From positions 186,001 through 250,000 of the forward strand of contig NZ_FTPS01000001.1 of NCBI RefSeq assembly GCF_900156525.1: a DNA stretch of 64,000 bases, read 5' to 3'. The position numbers and the translations under genes are program-made. Below are positions 1-7,104 of this stretch, piece by piece. The DNA comes from Pontibaca methylaminivorans (GTDB lineage: Bacteria; Pseudomonadota; Alphaproteobacteria; Rhodobacterales; Rhodobacteraceae). Each line of letters begins with the position of its first letter. Position 1 is the stretch's first letter. The notes beneath the pieces were generated by a model. It saw only the letters and a list, made by a program, of their open reading frames with translations, had not been told where the DNA came from and did not search any database.

Positions 1-103
1 CCGGGTCGAGGTCGCAGGACCAGACATCGTGTCCCAGCGCCGCGAATGCGCGCCGGGCGATGCCACTGGTCTCACAGGCGACAAGCACGCGGAGGGCGGT
101 CAC
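1..103 (-). CDS. Phage DNA-methyltransferase-like protein, N-terminal part
   Basis: Only the first 34 codons lie in the window. They read from a GTG start with the segment LRVLVACETSGIARRAF followed by HDVWSCDLDP, which is the SAM-binding start of a phage family usually annotated as DNA cytosine methyltransferase or class I SAM methyltransferase. The GTG at 103 is chosen because GGAGG lies about nine bases upstream. It is probably the distal gene of the leftward early operon. Function cannot be confirmed because the catalytic part is missing from the window. Confidence 0.6.
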   Translation of the reverse strand, partial: MTALRVLVACETSGIARRAFAALGHDVWSCDLDP

Positions 104-107
104 GGCC

Positions 108-284
108 TCAATCCCTCCGCGCTGGGGCCGTGAGAATGACCGCAACTATGACGAGCGTCACGAGGACGTAAAACGCGCGGCCATCCAAACCCCAATTCAA
201 TGCGTTAAGGTCCGCCGCGACAAATCCGGCGACGAGATACCAGGCGAAGGGAGCCAGCAGTGCTGCGATGATGCGATTACTCAC
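108..284 (-). CDS. Small membrane protein of the early operon
   Basis: A 58-residue ORF with a GTG start that overlaps the stop of the upstream gene (GTGA), typical of this operon. Two hydrophobic stretches are visible, residues about 5-24 (IIAALLAPFAWYLVAGF) and about 38-53 (FYVLVTLVIVAVIL), so it should be a small inner-membrane protein with both ends on one side. It ends four bases before the next start. No family was recognised; such proteins are common in Rhodobacterales phage early regions and their roles are unknown. Confidence 0.55.
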   Translation of the reverse strand: MSNRIIAALLAPFAWYLVAGFVAADLNALNWGLDGRAFYVLVTLVIVAVILTAPARRD

Positions 285-490
285 GCCTCGCCCTCCGTAA
301 AAAACAGGGCTCCGCAGACGGGCTCGATGATTTCAAACCCGTCTGGCAGAAATCTGCGAAAATGTTCGATCAGTGCCGTCTCGACCTCGTGGGACGCCGC
401 GTCGGCTGGCATGACCACGGTTCCGCCGAGGAATGGATCGAGGCCGGGATACCGGGCTTTTGCGCACCAAGGGCGGTTGGCGTTTCTCAC
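281..490 (-). CDS. Hypothetical phage protein, 69 aa
   Basis: A 69-residue reading frame beginning MRNANRPWCAKARYPGL. It overlaps both neighbours by four bases, as expected for translationally coupled early genes. No signal peptide, membrane segment or metal-binding pattern is seen. It belongs to the block of small accessory genes at the end of the leftward operon. Function unknown. Confidence 0.5.
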   Translation of the reverse strand: MRNANRPWCAKARYPGLDPFLGGTVVMPADAASHEVETALIEHFRRFLPDGFEIIEPVCGALFFTEGEA

Positions 491-768
491 GCCCCGCCCT
501 CCGGGTTGAGCGCGGCGCGGGCGGGATTGGCAGCGAAGTCTCGCTTGCGGAGCCTTTCCTGAACAGGATGATCAAACGGGTATTCCTGCCGAATGTAGCC
601 GTCTATCTCCAACTCGCATTCTTTCAGCGCCTCCCGCAGCCTCTCGATCTCCCGTCCGTCGCGCTCGATCTGGTCGGCGGCCGCCTCGGGCAGGCTGCTT
701 TCCTCGCCGTGCCCCTCATAAAGCGGCACACCCCGCAGTCGTGCCACCAGATCACCCCGGTCAGTCAT
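487..768 (-). CDS. Ea22-like early protein, 93 aa
   Basis: The start at 768 (MTDRGDLVARLRG) is preferred over 801 because it falls just inside the end of the preceding gene. The protein is charged and helical in its middle (residues about 30-60, IERDGREIERLREALKECEL), which resembles a short coiled coil. It ends RAALNPEGGA, and the next upstream protein ends in the similar string RAALNPEANHD. That suggests the two genes arose by tandem duplication of an Ead/Ea22-like gene. Such proteins are dispensable early products of unknown function. Confidence 0.55.
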   Translation of the reverse strand: MTDRGDLVARLRGVPLYEGHGEESSLPEAAADQIERDGREIERLREALKECELEIDGYIRQEYPFDHPVQERLRKRDFAANPARAALNPEGGA

Positions 769-1195
769 GGTTGGCCTCCGGGTTGAGTGCGGCGCGGACA
801 TCGAGCAGCTTATAGATCTCGTCCCACCCGCCCAGAGCGTCCAATCCGTCCTCAGCGCTTCCCGTGTCGAAAACGAGATTTCGTGCGAGCAGCACTCGAA
901 GCCGCTCGATCTCCATTCGCGCGGCGTTGAGGGCGTCCAACGCAGCCGCTAGCGTGGCTTTCAGGTCAGGAGCGCCGGCGATCAGCCGTATATTTTCACG
1001 TCCCCCGTCGCCGTGAGCGCGCGTCACTTCGGTGGTGACCAGCACATCGAAGTTCTCGCTCCATATCTCCTGATAATAATTCGTGCAGCGATGCCCCACG
1101 CTGTCACAATCGCGGACCTGCCACGGCCCCGGCGTGTGCCCCTCCAGTGCAGCCAGCTTTCCCCGCTCTTTCGCGGTGTCGATGCGGTCAGTCAT
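761..1195 (-). CDS. Ead/Ea22-like phage protein
   Basis: A 144-residue protein with the motif HTPGPWQV near residue 20 and ENIRLIAGAPDLKATL around residues 68-84. This pair of strings typifies a widespread group of phage early proteins annotated Ead/Ea22-like. The C-terminal third is a helical segment with Leu/Arg heptads. It overlaps both neighbours (8 and 4 bases), so it is translated as part of the leftward operon. No enzymatic role is known for the family. Confidence 0.6.
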   Translation of the reverse strand: MTDRIDTAKERGKLAALEGHTPGPWQVRDCDSVGHRCTNYYQEIWSENFDVLVTTEVTRAHGDGGRENIRLIAGAPDLKATLAAALDALNAARMEIERLRVLLARNLVFDTGSAEDGLDALGGWDEIYKLLDVRAALNPEANHD

Positions 1196-1461
1196 TGCAC
1201 TCTCCCGGCATCGGTCGGCTCGTGATAGCGCCCCTCGACCCGCGCAAGGTATTCGCGCAGCATGGCAATCATGTCCTCGCGCTCACCGTTGCTGATGTAG
1301 TTGACGCGGCCGTCTTCGATCTTGCCGAACTCGGCAACGAGCAGGACAAAGCCGATCTTGCGCTCGCGCCCGGCTTTACGCTGGCCGTTCAGGGCCTCGT
1401 CCACCTGACGCGCGAGGCGGTTCATGCCGTCGCGGTATTTTTTCTGGATTGGGTCAGTCAT
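1192..1461 (-). CDS. Hypothetical phage protein, 89 aa
   Basis: An 89-residue soluble protein starting MTDPIQKKYRDGMNRLARQ. The overlap of its stop with the next ATG is the four-base ATGA type, and it overlaps the upstream gene as well. It is rich in Arg and Glu without cysteine pairs or membrane segments. It resembles generic phage early proteins; nothing in the sequence fixes a function. Confidence 0.5.
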   Translation of the reverse strand: MTDPIQKKYRDGMNRLARQVDEALNGQRKAGRERKIGFVLLVAEFGKIEDGRVNYISNGEREDMIAMLREYLARVEGRYHEPTDAGRVQ

Positions 1462-1678
1462 CGGCCTGTTCCTCCTGCAGCGACATGGCCGCGTCGAGCA
1501 GGTCGCGCGCGAATGCCGCCGCCCGATCCGCCGTCATGGTGATCACCGCGCGCTCATCCGCGACCGTATCGACCGCGCGGATGCAGATGCGGCTGTCCGA
1601 GCCGTTTGCAAAAACCGCAAACTGCGCGGTGTCGCCGTCCCGGCCGGGGTATTTCGGCTGTGTTTCCCAGATGCTCAT
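1454..1678 (-). CDS. Hypothetical phage protein, 74 aa
   Basis: A 74-residue protein starting MSIWETQPKYPG, with an acidic C-terminus (LQEEQADD). It overlaps its upstream neighbour by four bases. The pattern (mixed strand-rich first half, one helix around RAAAFARDLLDAAM) suggests a small compact domain. No family recognised; likely a nonessential early protein. Confidence 0.5.
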   Translation of the reverse strand: MSIWETQPKYPGRDGDTAQFAVFANGSDSRICIRAVDTVADERAVITMTADRAAAFARDLLDAAMSLQEEQADD

Positions 1679-1881
1679 TGGTCGATCTCCTTTTCGGTTG
1701 GCAGGGCACTGATCTTCCGGCCCTCGCAGTGAGCGCAGCGCACCCCGTCAAGGATGCGCGCGAGGTCGGCCATCGCGAGCGGCAGGAATGCGGCGACCCA
1801 TGCGTGGCCGCAGTCGTCGCACTCGACAAAGAGCGGCCTGCGGGCGGCGCTGCGGGCCGGGGCTTTGGGTTTGGCGGACAT
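1675..1881 (-). CDS. Small zinc-ribbon-like protein
   Basis: A 68-residue protein beginning MSAKPKAPARSAARR. Two CxxC knuckles are visible, CDDCGH at about residues 21-26 and CAHCEG at about 49-54, spaced as in a zinc ribbon, so a structural zinc is likely. The ATG shares its A with the stop codon of the outer-membrane protein gene upstream (TGATG), which implies coupled translation. Role unknown; small zinc ribbons in phage early regions are often regulators or inhibitors of host enzymes, which is inference only. Confidence 0.6.
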   Translation of the reverse strand: MSAKPKAPARSAARRPLFVECDDCGHAWVAAFLPLAMADLARILDGVRCAHCEGRKISALPTEKEIDQ

Positions 1882-2582
1882 CAGAAACGCACCGCGATGC
1901 GCGCCGTCAGGCGGTCGCTGTCCCCGAACCGGGCGTATTCGGTGCCGACGATCCAGCGGTTGGTCAGGCCGTAGTCGATCCCGACGCCATAGAGCGCCTC
2001 GCCGCTCTCGAACTCCCAGCCGGCGGTGGCGAACGGCAGCACGCGACCGAGCGCCCAGCCGGCTTGCGCCTTGGCCTCGATCTGGTCGGTTTCGGCCCGG
2101 TGCCACGCGGCCTCCGCGCCCAGCACGACGCCGGTGCCGAACTGGTGCCGGTATCCGGCGAACAGGCCCCGTGTCGCGTGCGAGCTGCGCGCGGTCTCGC
2201 TGCCGGCCGCACCCTCTCCGACAACCGGGAACGCCCGGTAATCCTCGGAGTTGTCGATCCCGAGGATATAGCTGCACCCCATGGTGGAGATGTTGCCGCC
2301 GCCGTAATCGACCTCATAGAGCCGCCACGGGTCATCGCCGCAGCCATTCGCATGCACGTCCTCGATCAGGTCGTATTTGGTATAGGGGTGCGCCTCGCGT
2401 GTGTGCCTGGTCCGCGTGGTGCCGGCGCTGATGCCGGCATAGGGGCCGGTCCAACTGTAGGGTGCCGTCACCTGCATCGGCGGCAGCACCACCGGCTGCG
2501 GGGGCAGGGCATCCAGACTGGCGGCAACAGCAGGTGCAGCGAGCAGCGCGAGGGCGGCGGGGGTGAGCGGGAGCTTACGCAT
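1881..2582 (-). CDS. Prophage outer-membrane beta-barrel protein (Omp25-like)
   Basis: A 233-residue protein with a signal peptide (about residues 1-20, ending AVAAS), then the motif SWTGPYAGISAG that opens small porin-family barrels, alternating strands, and a C-terminal Phe (IAVRF) as expected for Bam-dependent insertion. It closely resembles the chromosomal barrel at 58,077-58,841: both share SWTGPYAGISAG, PYTK-DL, GLFAGYRHQF, ALGR-LP and DY-LTNRW in the same order. It sits in the leftward early operon between small phage genes with TGATG coupling downstream. A barrel in an early lytic operon is unusual; receptor masking or superinfection exclusion is possible but not shown. Confidence 0.8.
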   Translation of the reverse strand: MRKLPLTPAALALLAAPAVAASLDALPPQPVVLPPMQVTAPYSWTGPYAGISAGTTRTRHTREAHPYTKYDLIEDVHANGCGDDPWRLYEVDYGGGNISTMGCSYILGIDNSEDYRAFPVVGEGAAGSETARSSHATRGLFAGYRHQFGTGVVLGAEAAWHRAETDQIEAKAQAGWALGRVLPFATAGWEFESGEALYGVGIDYGLTNRWIVGTEYARFGDSDRLTARIAVRF

Positions 2583-2585
2583 TGC

Positions 2586-2747
2586 TCACTCCTCCGCCAC
2601 GCTTTTGGCTTCGGCCATCAGCACGCCATTCCAGTTCTCGACAATCTCGATTGCGTTTTCCTCGGCCTCCTGCTCGTCACGCGCCCACACGTTGATTTCG
2701 CGTTCCATTTCGTATCTGACAGTGACGACGTATCTGGTTCGGCTCAT
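2586..2747 (-). CDS. Small phage protein, 53 aa
   Basis: The ATG at 2,747 (MSRTRYVVTVRYEMERE) is chosen because GGAGTGAGC precedes it directly, a good ribosome-binding site, whereas an upstream extension has none. The 53 residues fold plausibly as one strand pair and a helix (ARDEQEAEENAIEIVENW), a pattern seen in phage proteins that read like a small DpnD/PcfM-type domain. It ends three bases before the barrel gene. Function unknown. Confidence 0.55.
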   Translation of the reverse strand: MSRTRYVVTVRYEMEREINVWARDEQEAEENAIEIVENWNGVLMAEAKSVAEE

Positions 2748-3215
2748 GCTCACTCCTTTCACGATTTGGGTGCCCCGAGGCTCTGACGGGCTATGTCTGC
2801 CTCGGGGCGGTCTGGTAGCGGGTCCGGCCCATGCCGGGCTGTCCCCACAGATCACCTTTCACGTTCGCCCCTGATCGCCGGGGTCGCGTCGAGCAGGATC
2901 GCTCGGGGATAAGGCGCAGCGCCTCATGCCGGAGCGGTCCGGGGACAGACCGGGGGCAGCGGAATGATCGGTTGCTGCCCCCAGCCATCCGGCACGTCAT
3001 TGCGCCGGACGTCGGGCCGAAAGGGCGGCGGGGCTTTGTGTGGGACGGCCCCGCCGCAAGTGCCGCGCGGTTGGCGGATAGGACGCCGCGCGGATAGGCA
3101 GATGAGGCGGGCGCGGGGAGAGGGGAGGAAACACGCGCCCGCCACCGGCATCAGGGGGTGCCGGATGCGGTAATCACCCCGCGGCCAGCGGTAAGCAGGG
3201 CAGGGGTGATGTGTC
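2748..3215. other. 468-base stretch with only doubtful small ORFs
   Basis: On the minus strand a 22-codon ORF starts at 3,219 with an ATGA overlap to the Ref-like gene, and its stop overlaps the ATG of a Pro/Arg-rich 75-codon frame (2,924-3,151). Another 69-codon frame covers 2,791-3,000. All have low-complexity composition and none resembles a known protein, so none is called. The stretch could be an untranslated spacer within the leftward transcript. Confidence 0.4.
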
Positions 3216-3566
3216 TCATGGGGTGCGCTCCAGAATATGCGCCAGCGCGTCCTGCGTGGCGGCTACAAAGTCGGTGTCAGGTCCATACGCTTCGACCCAC
3301 GCCGACCGGTCTCGGTGGATTGCCAGTTTTGTCGTGTCCCACTGGCCTTGATGATGCCCCTCGCAAAGCGGGATGGCGGATGTGTCCGGCGTCTTGCGCT
3401 GCCCGTAGCGGCCGCAGATCACGTGATGAGCAGCGGTCGGCGTCGCTTGCTGCATTCCCCATCCGGCGCATATGCAGCAGGGTAGGGACCGAACCGCGGC
3501 CAGATAGTCCGGTCTGGGCTCGGGGCGGGGCGGCTTGAGGCCGAGAGGGGCGCGGGCAAAGGTCAT
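3216..3566 (-). CDS. Ref-like / DUF968 HNH-type recombination protein
   Basis: A 116-residue protein with the layout of the DUF968/Ref family: LPCCICAGWG (CxxC) at about residues 28-37, then AAHHVICGRYG, then IPLCEGHHQGQWDT, that is a Cys/His zinc-supported HNH-like fold. Phage P1 Ref is a RecA-dependent nuclease, and relatives sit in recombination modules as here, beside NinB and SSB. The C-terminal string AIHRDRSAWVEAYG is also typical. It overlaps NinB by four bases. Nuclease activity is inferred from family membership. Confidence 0.8.
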   Translation of the reverse strand: MTFARAPLGLKPPRPEPRPDYLAAVRSLPCCICAGWGMQQATPTAAHHVICGRYGQRKTPDTSAIPLCEGHHQGQWDTTKLAIHRDRSAWVEAYGPDTDFVAATQDALAHILERTP

Positions 3567-3952
3567 GCCGCCCTCGCCTCGTCAGACCAGCGCACGCCGT
3601 GGCGGTCGCCGTAGGCCTGGATGAAGGTAATCAGGTCCGCCATTCGCGCCTTGGACAGCCGCGACGTGCGAAAGCCTGCCGGGAACGGTGGCGAGCCCTC
3701 GATGCCGGGCTGCCAGATGATTTCGTGCCCCAGCGCCGACATGAACGCAGCTTTCCAAAGCTCGGGCGACATGTGCCGCCCTTCGGGCTTGGCGCGGGCG
3801 ATGTCGGACAGCAGCGCCCACATCAGCGCATTCTGGTCCAGCGTCCGTGTGCCTTCCTTGACCGTCACCACCGCGTCGATGGGCGCGGCATCAATGATGG
3901 CCTTTGCCAGTCGGCGCTGCACATCGCCGCGTATAATCACCGTCTGCGCCAT
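3563..3952 (-). CDS. ninB: NinB recombination protein
   Basis: A 129-residue protein resembling lambda NinB (Orf), a recombination mediator that binds SSB and single-stranded DNA and can replace RecFOR. Recognisable strings are TRTLDQNALMWALLSDIA (residues about 39-56) and the C-terminal LITFIQAYGDRHGVRWSDE. The ATG at 3,952 shares its A with the ssb stop codon (TGATG), so translation is coupled to ssb; a start four codons further upstream is possible but lies inside ssb. The position next to SSB and ERF makes a recombination role convincing. Confidence 0.85.
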   Translation of the reverse strand: MAQTVIIRGDVQRRLAKAIIDAAPIDAVVTVKEGTRTLDQNALMWALLSDIARAKPEGRHMSPELWKAAFMSALGHEIIWQPGIEGSPPFPAGFRTSRLSKARMADLITFIQAYGDRHGVRWSDEARAA

Positions 3953-4371
3953 CAGACTCGCCACTCGGCGGCAAAGGGAATGTCATCCTGGAAGTCCGGC
4001 CCGCCGCCCGGCGCTTGCGCGTCGTAGCCAGCGCGGTTTGCATCGCTCATGCGGTCGCGGGCGCTGGACTGGTCGCGATTGCCGCCACCTAGCAGCGTCA
4101 CCTGATCGGCGCGCACGGTCAGATAAGTGCGGCCATTATGCTCTCGGGTGGACAGGTCGCCAGAGACTGCAACCGCAGTGCCTTTGGTCAGGTATTGCGC
4201 CAGCGCCTCGCCGCGACGGCCCCACAGAGAGACCTCGAACCAGACGGTGCGCTTGTCTTGCCCCCGGCCGTCATCGACGGCGACCGAGAACCCCGCCACC
4301 TTGTCGCCCTGTTGCGTGGTGCGCAGGACGGCATCCTTACCCAGCCTGCCCGTGATGGTGATCTGTTTCAT
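3952..4371 (-). CDS. ssb: Phage single-stranded DNA-binding protein
   Basis: A 139-residue SSB with one N-terminal OB fold (MKQITITGRLGKDA... through LTVRADQVTLLGG), a short Gly/Ser/Arg linker and an acidic tail. The tail motif DFQDDIPF, which normally forms the extreme C-terminus and binds partner proteins, is followed here by six extra residues (AAEWRV). The ATG at 4,371 is chosen for the GGAGAA ribosome-binding site lying inside the end of the HNH gene, which it overlaps by four bases. It should coat single-stranded DNA for ERF/NinB recombination. Confidence 0.9.
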   Translation of the reverse strand: MKQITITGRLGKDAVLRTTQQGDKVAGFSVAVDDGRGQDKRTVWFEVSLWGRRGEALAQYLTKGTAVAVSGDLSTREHNGRTYLTVRADQVTLLGGGNRDQSSARDRMSDANRAGYDAQAPGGGPDFQDDIPFAAEWRV

Positions 4372-4853
4372 GCTGGATTTCTCCATATCTTATAGTTGAC
4401 AACCTCGCCGATGGTGGACGGCGAAACTTGGAAGGCTTGCGCAATCAGGTGTTTTTTGACCCCGCGCGAATGCATTTCTCTTATTGCCTCGACCTTTCCC
4501 CAATTGAGCTTTTTATTTCCATTCCGCTCACCCGTGGTGTCCGGACGGAACATCCTGCCTTTCGCAACGGCATCTTTGAGGTTGTCGGATTGCGTCCCGA
4601 TCCAAAGGTGGCGCGGGTTCACGCAAAGCCTGTTGTCGCAAGAGTGGCAAACGACATACCCGTCTGGAATGTCGCCAATGAACATTTGGAACGAAATCCT
4701 GTGTGACAGCTCGTGGCGGTCGTTGAAGGAAAATCGACCATAACCATTGGTGTTGACCATCCCTGCCCATTCCCAGCAGGAGTCTTTGCTATCCCGCACT
4801 GGGCAGAGAGACAGGAAACGCTCGATGACAAATGGGTCACCCAGGTCAGCCAT
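4368..4853 (-). CDS. HNH endonuclease with C-terminal HTH (homing-type)
   Basis: A 161-residue protein with an HNH_3-type core: CWEWAG near residue 26, LSHRISFQMFIGDIPDG, then CHSCDNRLCVNPRHLW and IGTQSDNLKDAVAKGR. The second half (KVEAIREMHSRGVKKHLIAQAFQVSPSTIG) is a helix-turn-helix for DNA recognition. This domain order is typical of free-standing phage homing endonucleases. It lies between the ssb gene and a coiled-coil gene, overlapping both starts, and its codon use is less GC-rich than its neighbours. It is probably a mobile intruder in the recombination module. Confidence 0.8.
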   Translation of the reverse strand: MADLGDPFVIERFLSLCPVRDSKDSCWEWAGMVNTNGYGRFSFNDRHELSHRISFQMFIGDIPDGYVVCHSCDNRLCVNPRHLWIGTQSDNLKDAVAKGRMFRPDTTGERNGNKKLNWGKVEAIREMHSRGVKKHLIAQAFQVSPSTIGEVVNYKIWRNPA

Positions 4854-5554
4854 CAGAATGCCTCGCGCTCTGTCCAGACGCGGACGCCCTTGATGGCGCG
4901 CGCCTTGAAATTCCGTCGCACGTAGTCCTCGATGAAGGCGGTCACCGCGTCCCGGTCGCTCGCCGCAATATCGTGCAGCGCGGCGCGGTGGTCCTCGATC
5001 TCGTAGCGCGTGACGGTCCGCATGCCCTTCACGGTGTCACGCTGGGCGGCCTGCGCTGCTTTCTCGGCGTCGATAACGGCCTGCGCTTTGGCTGCGGCCT
5101 CTCGCTGTGCCTCAAGGTCATCCGCTGCGGCTAGTCGTGCGGCTTCCTCGGCCTCGCGCCTCGCGGCCTCTGCGGCTTCCCATGCAGCCCGGCGCTCAGC
5201 CTCCTTCTTCGCGGCCAGCTTGCGCTTGTAGCCATCCACCACAGCGACAAGACCCGCTTCGATGCGTTTGGCGTCGTCAATCGTCGGCTTCCAGCGAGCG
5301 CCCTCCGCCTTGTATGCGTCATAGAGCGGTGCGGTGGCGGACTTCTGGCCGCGCTCCAGGTCGAGACGCCATTCGCGGGCATCTTTACGGATGCGATCCA
5401 CTGCCTGCATGGTCGGCTCGTCATCGACTGTCGCGGCGCCATCCAGCCAGTGCTCCGCCTCTATCCTCACGGCCTCATGGGCCGCGCAGATTTCGTCGAT
5501 GAGATCGGGCGGGGTGTTTCCGCCGATCACGGCGCGAGGGTTCATGTCGTCCAT
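4853..5554 (-). CDS. Coiled-coil phage protein of the recombination module
   Basis: The start at 5,554 (MDDMNPRAVIGGNTPPD) follows a Gly/Ala-poor leader and leaves 233 residues. Residues about 110-185 form a long Ala/Glu/Lys/Arg coiled coil (KRKLAAKKEAERRAAWEAAE and following). N-terminal TPPDLIDEICAAH and C-terminal DYVRRNFKARAIKGVRVW are recurrent in phage proteins next to ERF or RecT genes. No catalytic motif is seen. A structural or partner role for the ERF annealing protein is inferred from position. The stop overlaps the HNH start (TGATG). Confidence 0.65.
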   Translation of the reverse strand: MDDMNPRAVIGGNTPPDLIDEICAAHEAVRIEAEHWLDGAATVDDEPTMQAVDRIRKDAREWRLDLERGQKSATAPLYDAYKAEGARWKPTIDDAKRIEAGLVAVVDGYKRKLAAKKEAERRAAWEAAEAARREAEEAARLAAADDLEAQREAAAKAQAVIDAEKAAQAAQRDTVKGMRTVTRYEIEDHRAALHDIAASDRDAVTAFIEDYVRRNFKARAIKGVRVWTEREAF

Positions 5555-5564
5555 GGTCGGCCTC

Positions 5565-6203
5565 TCAATATGGAATTTCGTCGTCAGCAAGGACGGAGCC
5601 CGACAGTGCGGCCTTGCGTGCATCCTTGGCGTTGGTCACAGAGATACAGGCCCTCACGTTGCCGGGGAGCGCCTCCCAGATCGCTTGCAGACGGTCCAAC
5701 GTGTCGGCCTTGGCCAGACTGTCGCGGGCGACATCGACATCGACGGGGCCCTGCTGCCGATCAGCCTGCGGGCGGGCCTGCCTCACGGGCGGTGCCTTTG
5801 CGGCCTCGTTTCCGTCATCGTCCTCGGGAGCTACGCCGGACAGGCTCTCAAGCCCGATGCGCTTGGCATAGGTGGTGGCGGATTTCATGCCCTGCATGTT
5901 TTTCCGGTCCACCAATAGCGGCACATCGCAATGCACTCGCGTTTCGCTGGCGCCGTGGACGAACTCCGTGCGCATCCGATCCACGTTGTCCCCGGCCATA
6001 TAGTGCAGGACGGCAACGCCATGGCGAGCAAGCACAGGGATCACCACCGCAGCTACATCGGCGAGATCGGCGTAGCGGCTCTTGAATGCTGGGTTCACGG
6101 ATCCCTTTGCGACGGTCCCGAACTCCATCTGCGCGGCCGCTAAGGCGCAGTAAATGTTCTGGTGGACGCTCATACCTTCACGCTTTCCGGTTTCGCTGCT
6201 CAC
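5565..6203 (-). CDS. erf: ERF-family single-strand annealing protein
   Basis: The core VHQNIYCALAAAQMEFG... FKSRYADLADV... PVLARHGVAV... and MQGMKSATTYAKRIGLESL is diagnostic of the ERF superfamily, which promotes strand annealing in phage recombination. The GTG at 6,203 is preferred (GGAGG seven bases upstream and GTGA overlap with the preceding stop); ATG at 6,173 is the alternative. The C-terminus ends ADDEIPY, similar to an SSB acidic tip. Together with SSB, NinB and the Ref-like protein it makes a complete phage recombination module. Confidence 0.85.
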   Translation of the reverse strand: MSSETGKREGMSVHQNIYCALAAAQMEFGTVAKGSVNPAFKSRYADLADVAAVVIPVLARHGVAVLHYMAGDNVDRMRTEFVHGASETRVHCDVPLLVDRKNMQGMKSATTYAKRIGLESLSGVAPEDDDGNEAAKAPPVRQARPQADRQQGPVDVDVARDSLAKADTLDRLQAIWEALPGNVRACISVTNAKDARKAALSGSVLADDEIPY

Positions 6204-6451
6204 GCCGCATCCTCCAGCGTCGCCCATTCCTCGACCTCATCGGCCAGCGCGAGGATTGCGCGGCGCAGGCGAGGGGGCAGGTCAGACGGGTCGTAGGCCT
6301 CACCGAGGATGGTCAGGCTTGCGATGCTCGGGCCGTCACTGTCCGGCTCGAACCAGACGGGTGAGCGCGGAACGCCGTAGTCGACCCGAGTGAGGCCGGT
6401 CTCGAACTCGACGTGGATTTCTCCGCCGGCGAATGTTGCTGTGCCGCGCAT
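6200..6451 (-). CDS. Hypothetical phage protein, 83 aa
   Basis: The ATG at 6,451 (MRGTATFAGGEIHVEF) is selected for AGGAGGG six bases upstream; an upstream in-frame ATG would overlap the previous gene more. The 83 residues are rich in strands in the first half and end with a charged helix (LRRAILALADEVEEWATLEDAA). There are no cysteines or membrane segments. Overlaps the ERF start by four bases. Function unknown. Confidence 0.55.
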   Translation of the reverse strand: MRGTATFAGGEIHVEFETGLTRVDYGVPRSPVWFEPDSDGPSIASLTILGEAYDPSDLPPRLRRAILALADEVEEWATLEDAA

Positions 6452-6452
6452 G

Positions 6453-6656
6453 TCAGGCCCTCCTGTCATAAATGCGGTTGGTGGCGACGATCGCGCAGAC
6501 GGCTGCCGTGGCGCCGGCCAGGAACATCGTCGTTCCGGCGAGCCACATCGGGGCGTAGCAGGCCATGGCCCATTGGGCGGCGATGACGCCGGCGAGAGCA
6601 GGGATGCCGACGGCGTTGACCGCGATCAGCGAGAAGATCAGTTCGTTGCGGGTCAT
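6453..6656 (-). CDS. Small membrane protein, two TM segments
   Basis: A 67-residue protein with two hydrophobic helices, about residues 6-29 (LIFSLIAVNAVGIPALAGVIAAQ) and 37-59 (MWLAGTTMFLAGATAAVCAIVA), and a basic C-terminus (NRIYDRRA). The four-base overlap with the upstream gene suggests coupled translation. One of three small membrane proteins made first from PL. Function unknown. Confidence 0.6.
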   Translation of the reverse strand: MTRNELIFSLIAVNAVGIPALAGVIAAQWAMACYAPMWLAGTTMFLAGATAAVCAIVATNRIYDRRA

Positions 6657-6958
6657 GCTGCGCTCCAGTGCTCGAGCGGGCCGTTTCCGGCGCCGTAGGG
6701 GTCGAGGTTTTCGGGGTCGCGGGGATGGATCCGGGGCTCGCCGGCCTCCATGGCGCGGGCAGCCCGAGCCCCGGCCTCGAGGGCTTCGCAGACAGCGGTG
6801 AGGCGCTCGCAGTCCTCGTCGGTCGCGCGGTGCAGCGGGACGCCGAACGCGAGTTCGTAGCAGTCGCTCATGTCACCGATTGCCGCGTCTGCGCGGGCCA
6901 TCAGTTCGAGGTATCTGCGGGTTGACGGGGTGCCGAGGTTTGTGCCGCGCAGGGTCAT
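6653..6958 (-). CDS. Hypothetical phage protein, 101 aa
   Basis: A 101-residue soluble protein starting MTLRGTNLGTPSTRRYL at 6,958, where ATG overlaps the stop of the previous membrane protein (ATGA). The central part is helical (DEDCERLTAVCEALEAGARAA), the tail Pro/Gly-rich (PRIHPRDPENLDPYGAGNG). No family recognised. Confidence 0.55.
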   Translation of the reverse strand: MTLRGTNLGTPSTRRYLELMARADAAIGDMSDCYELAFGVPLHRATDEDCERLTAVCEALEAGARAARAMEAGEPRIHPRDPENLDPYGAGNGPLEHWSAA

Positions 6959-7104
6959 GACAGCACCCCCGCGACGATCCACAGCAAACCGACCAGCGCC
7001 GCGCCGCCGAGGGCAGCGCCGAGGATCAGCACCAGCACCACCGCGCCGAGCTCGCCGTTGTAGTCCTCCATCCAGCGGGCGCGCTCGAAATCGTCGGGCA
7101 TCAT
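6955..7104 (-). CDS. Small single-TM phage protein, 49 aa
   Basis: The reading frame starts with two ATG codons (7,104 and 7,101) inside the end of the upstream gene and ends in a four-base overlap with the next. The protein MMPDDFERARWMEDYNGELG is followed by one long hydrophobic segment (residues about 22-46). The acidic front and one membrane span fit a small membrane regulator. Function unknown. Confidence 0.55.
   Translation of the reverse strand: MMPDDFERARWMEDYNGELGAVVLVLILGAALGGAALVGLLWIVAGVLS

Noticed and set aside
2791-3151. Two overlapping minus-strand ORFs of 69 and 75 codons.
   Set aside because: Arg/Pro-rich composition and no recognisable pattern, although one is linked by a TGATG overlap; left as an unassigned stretch.
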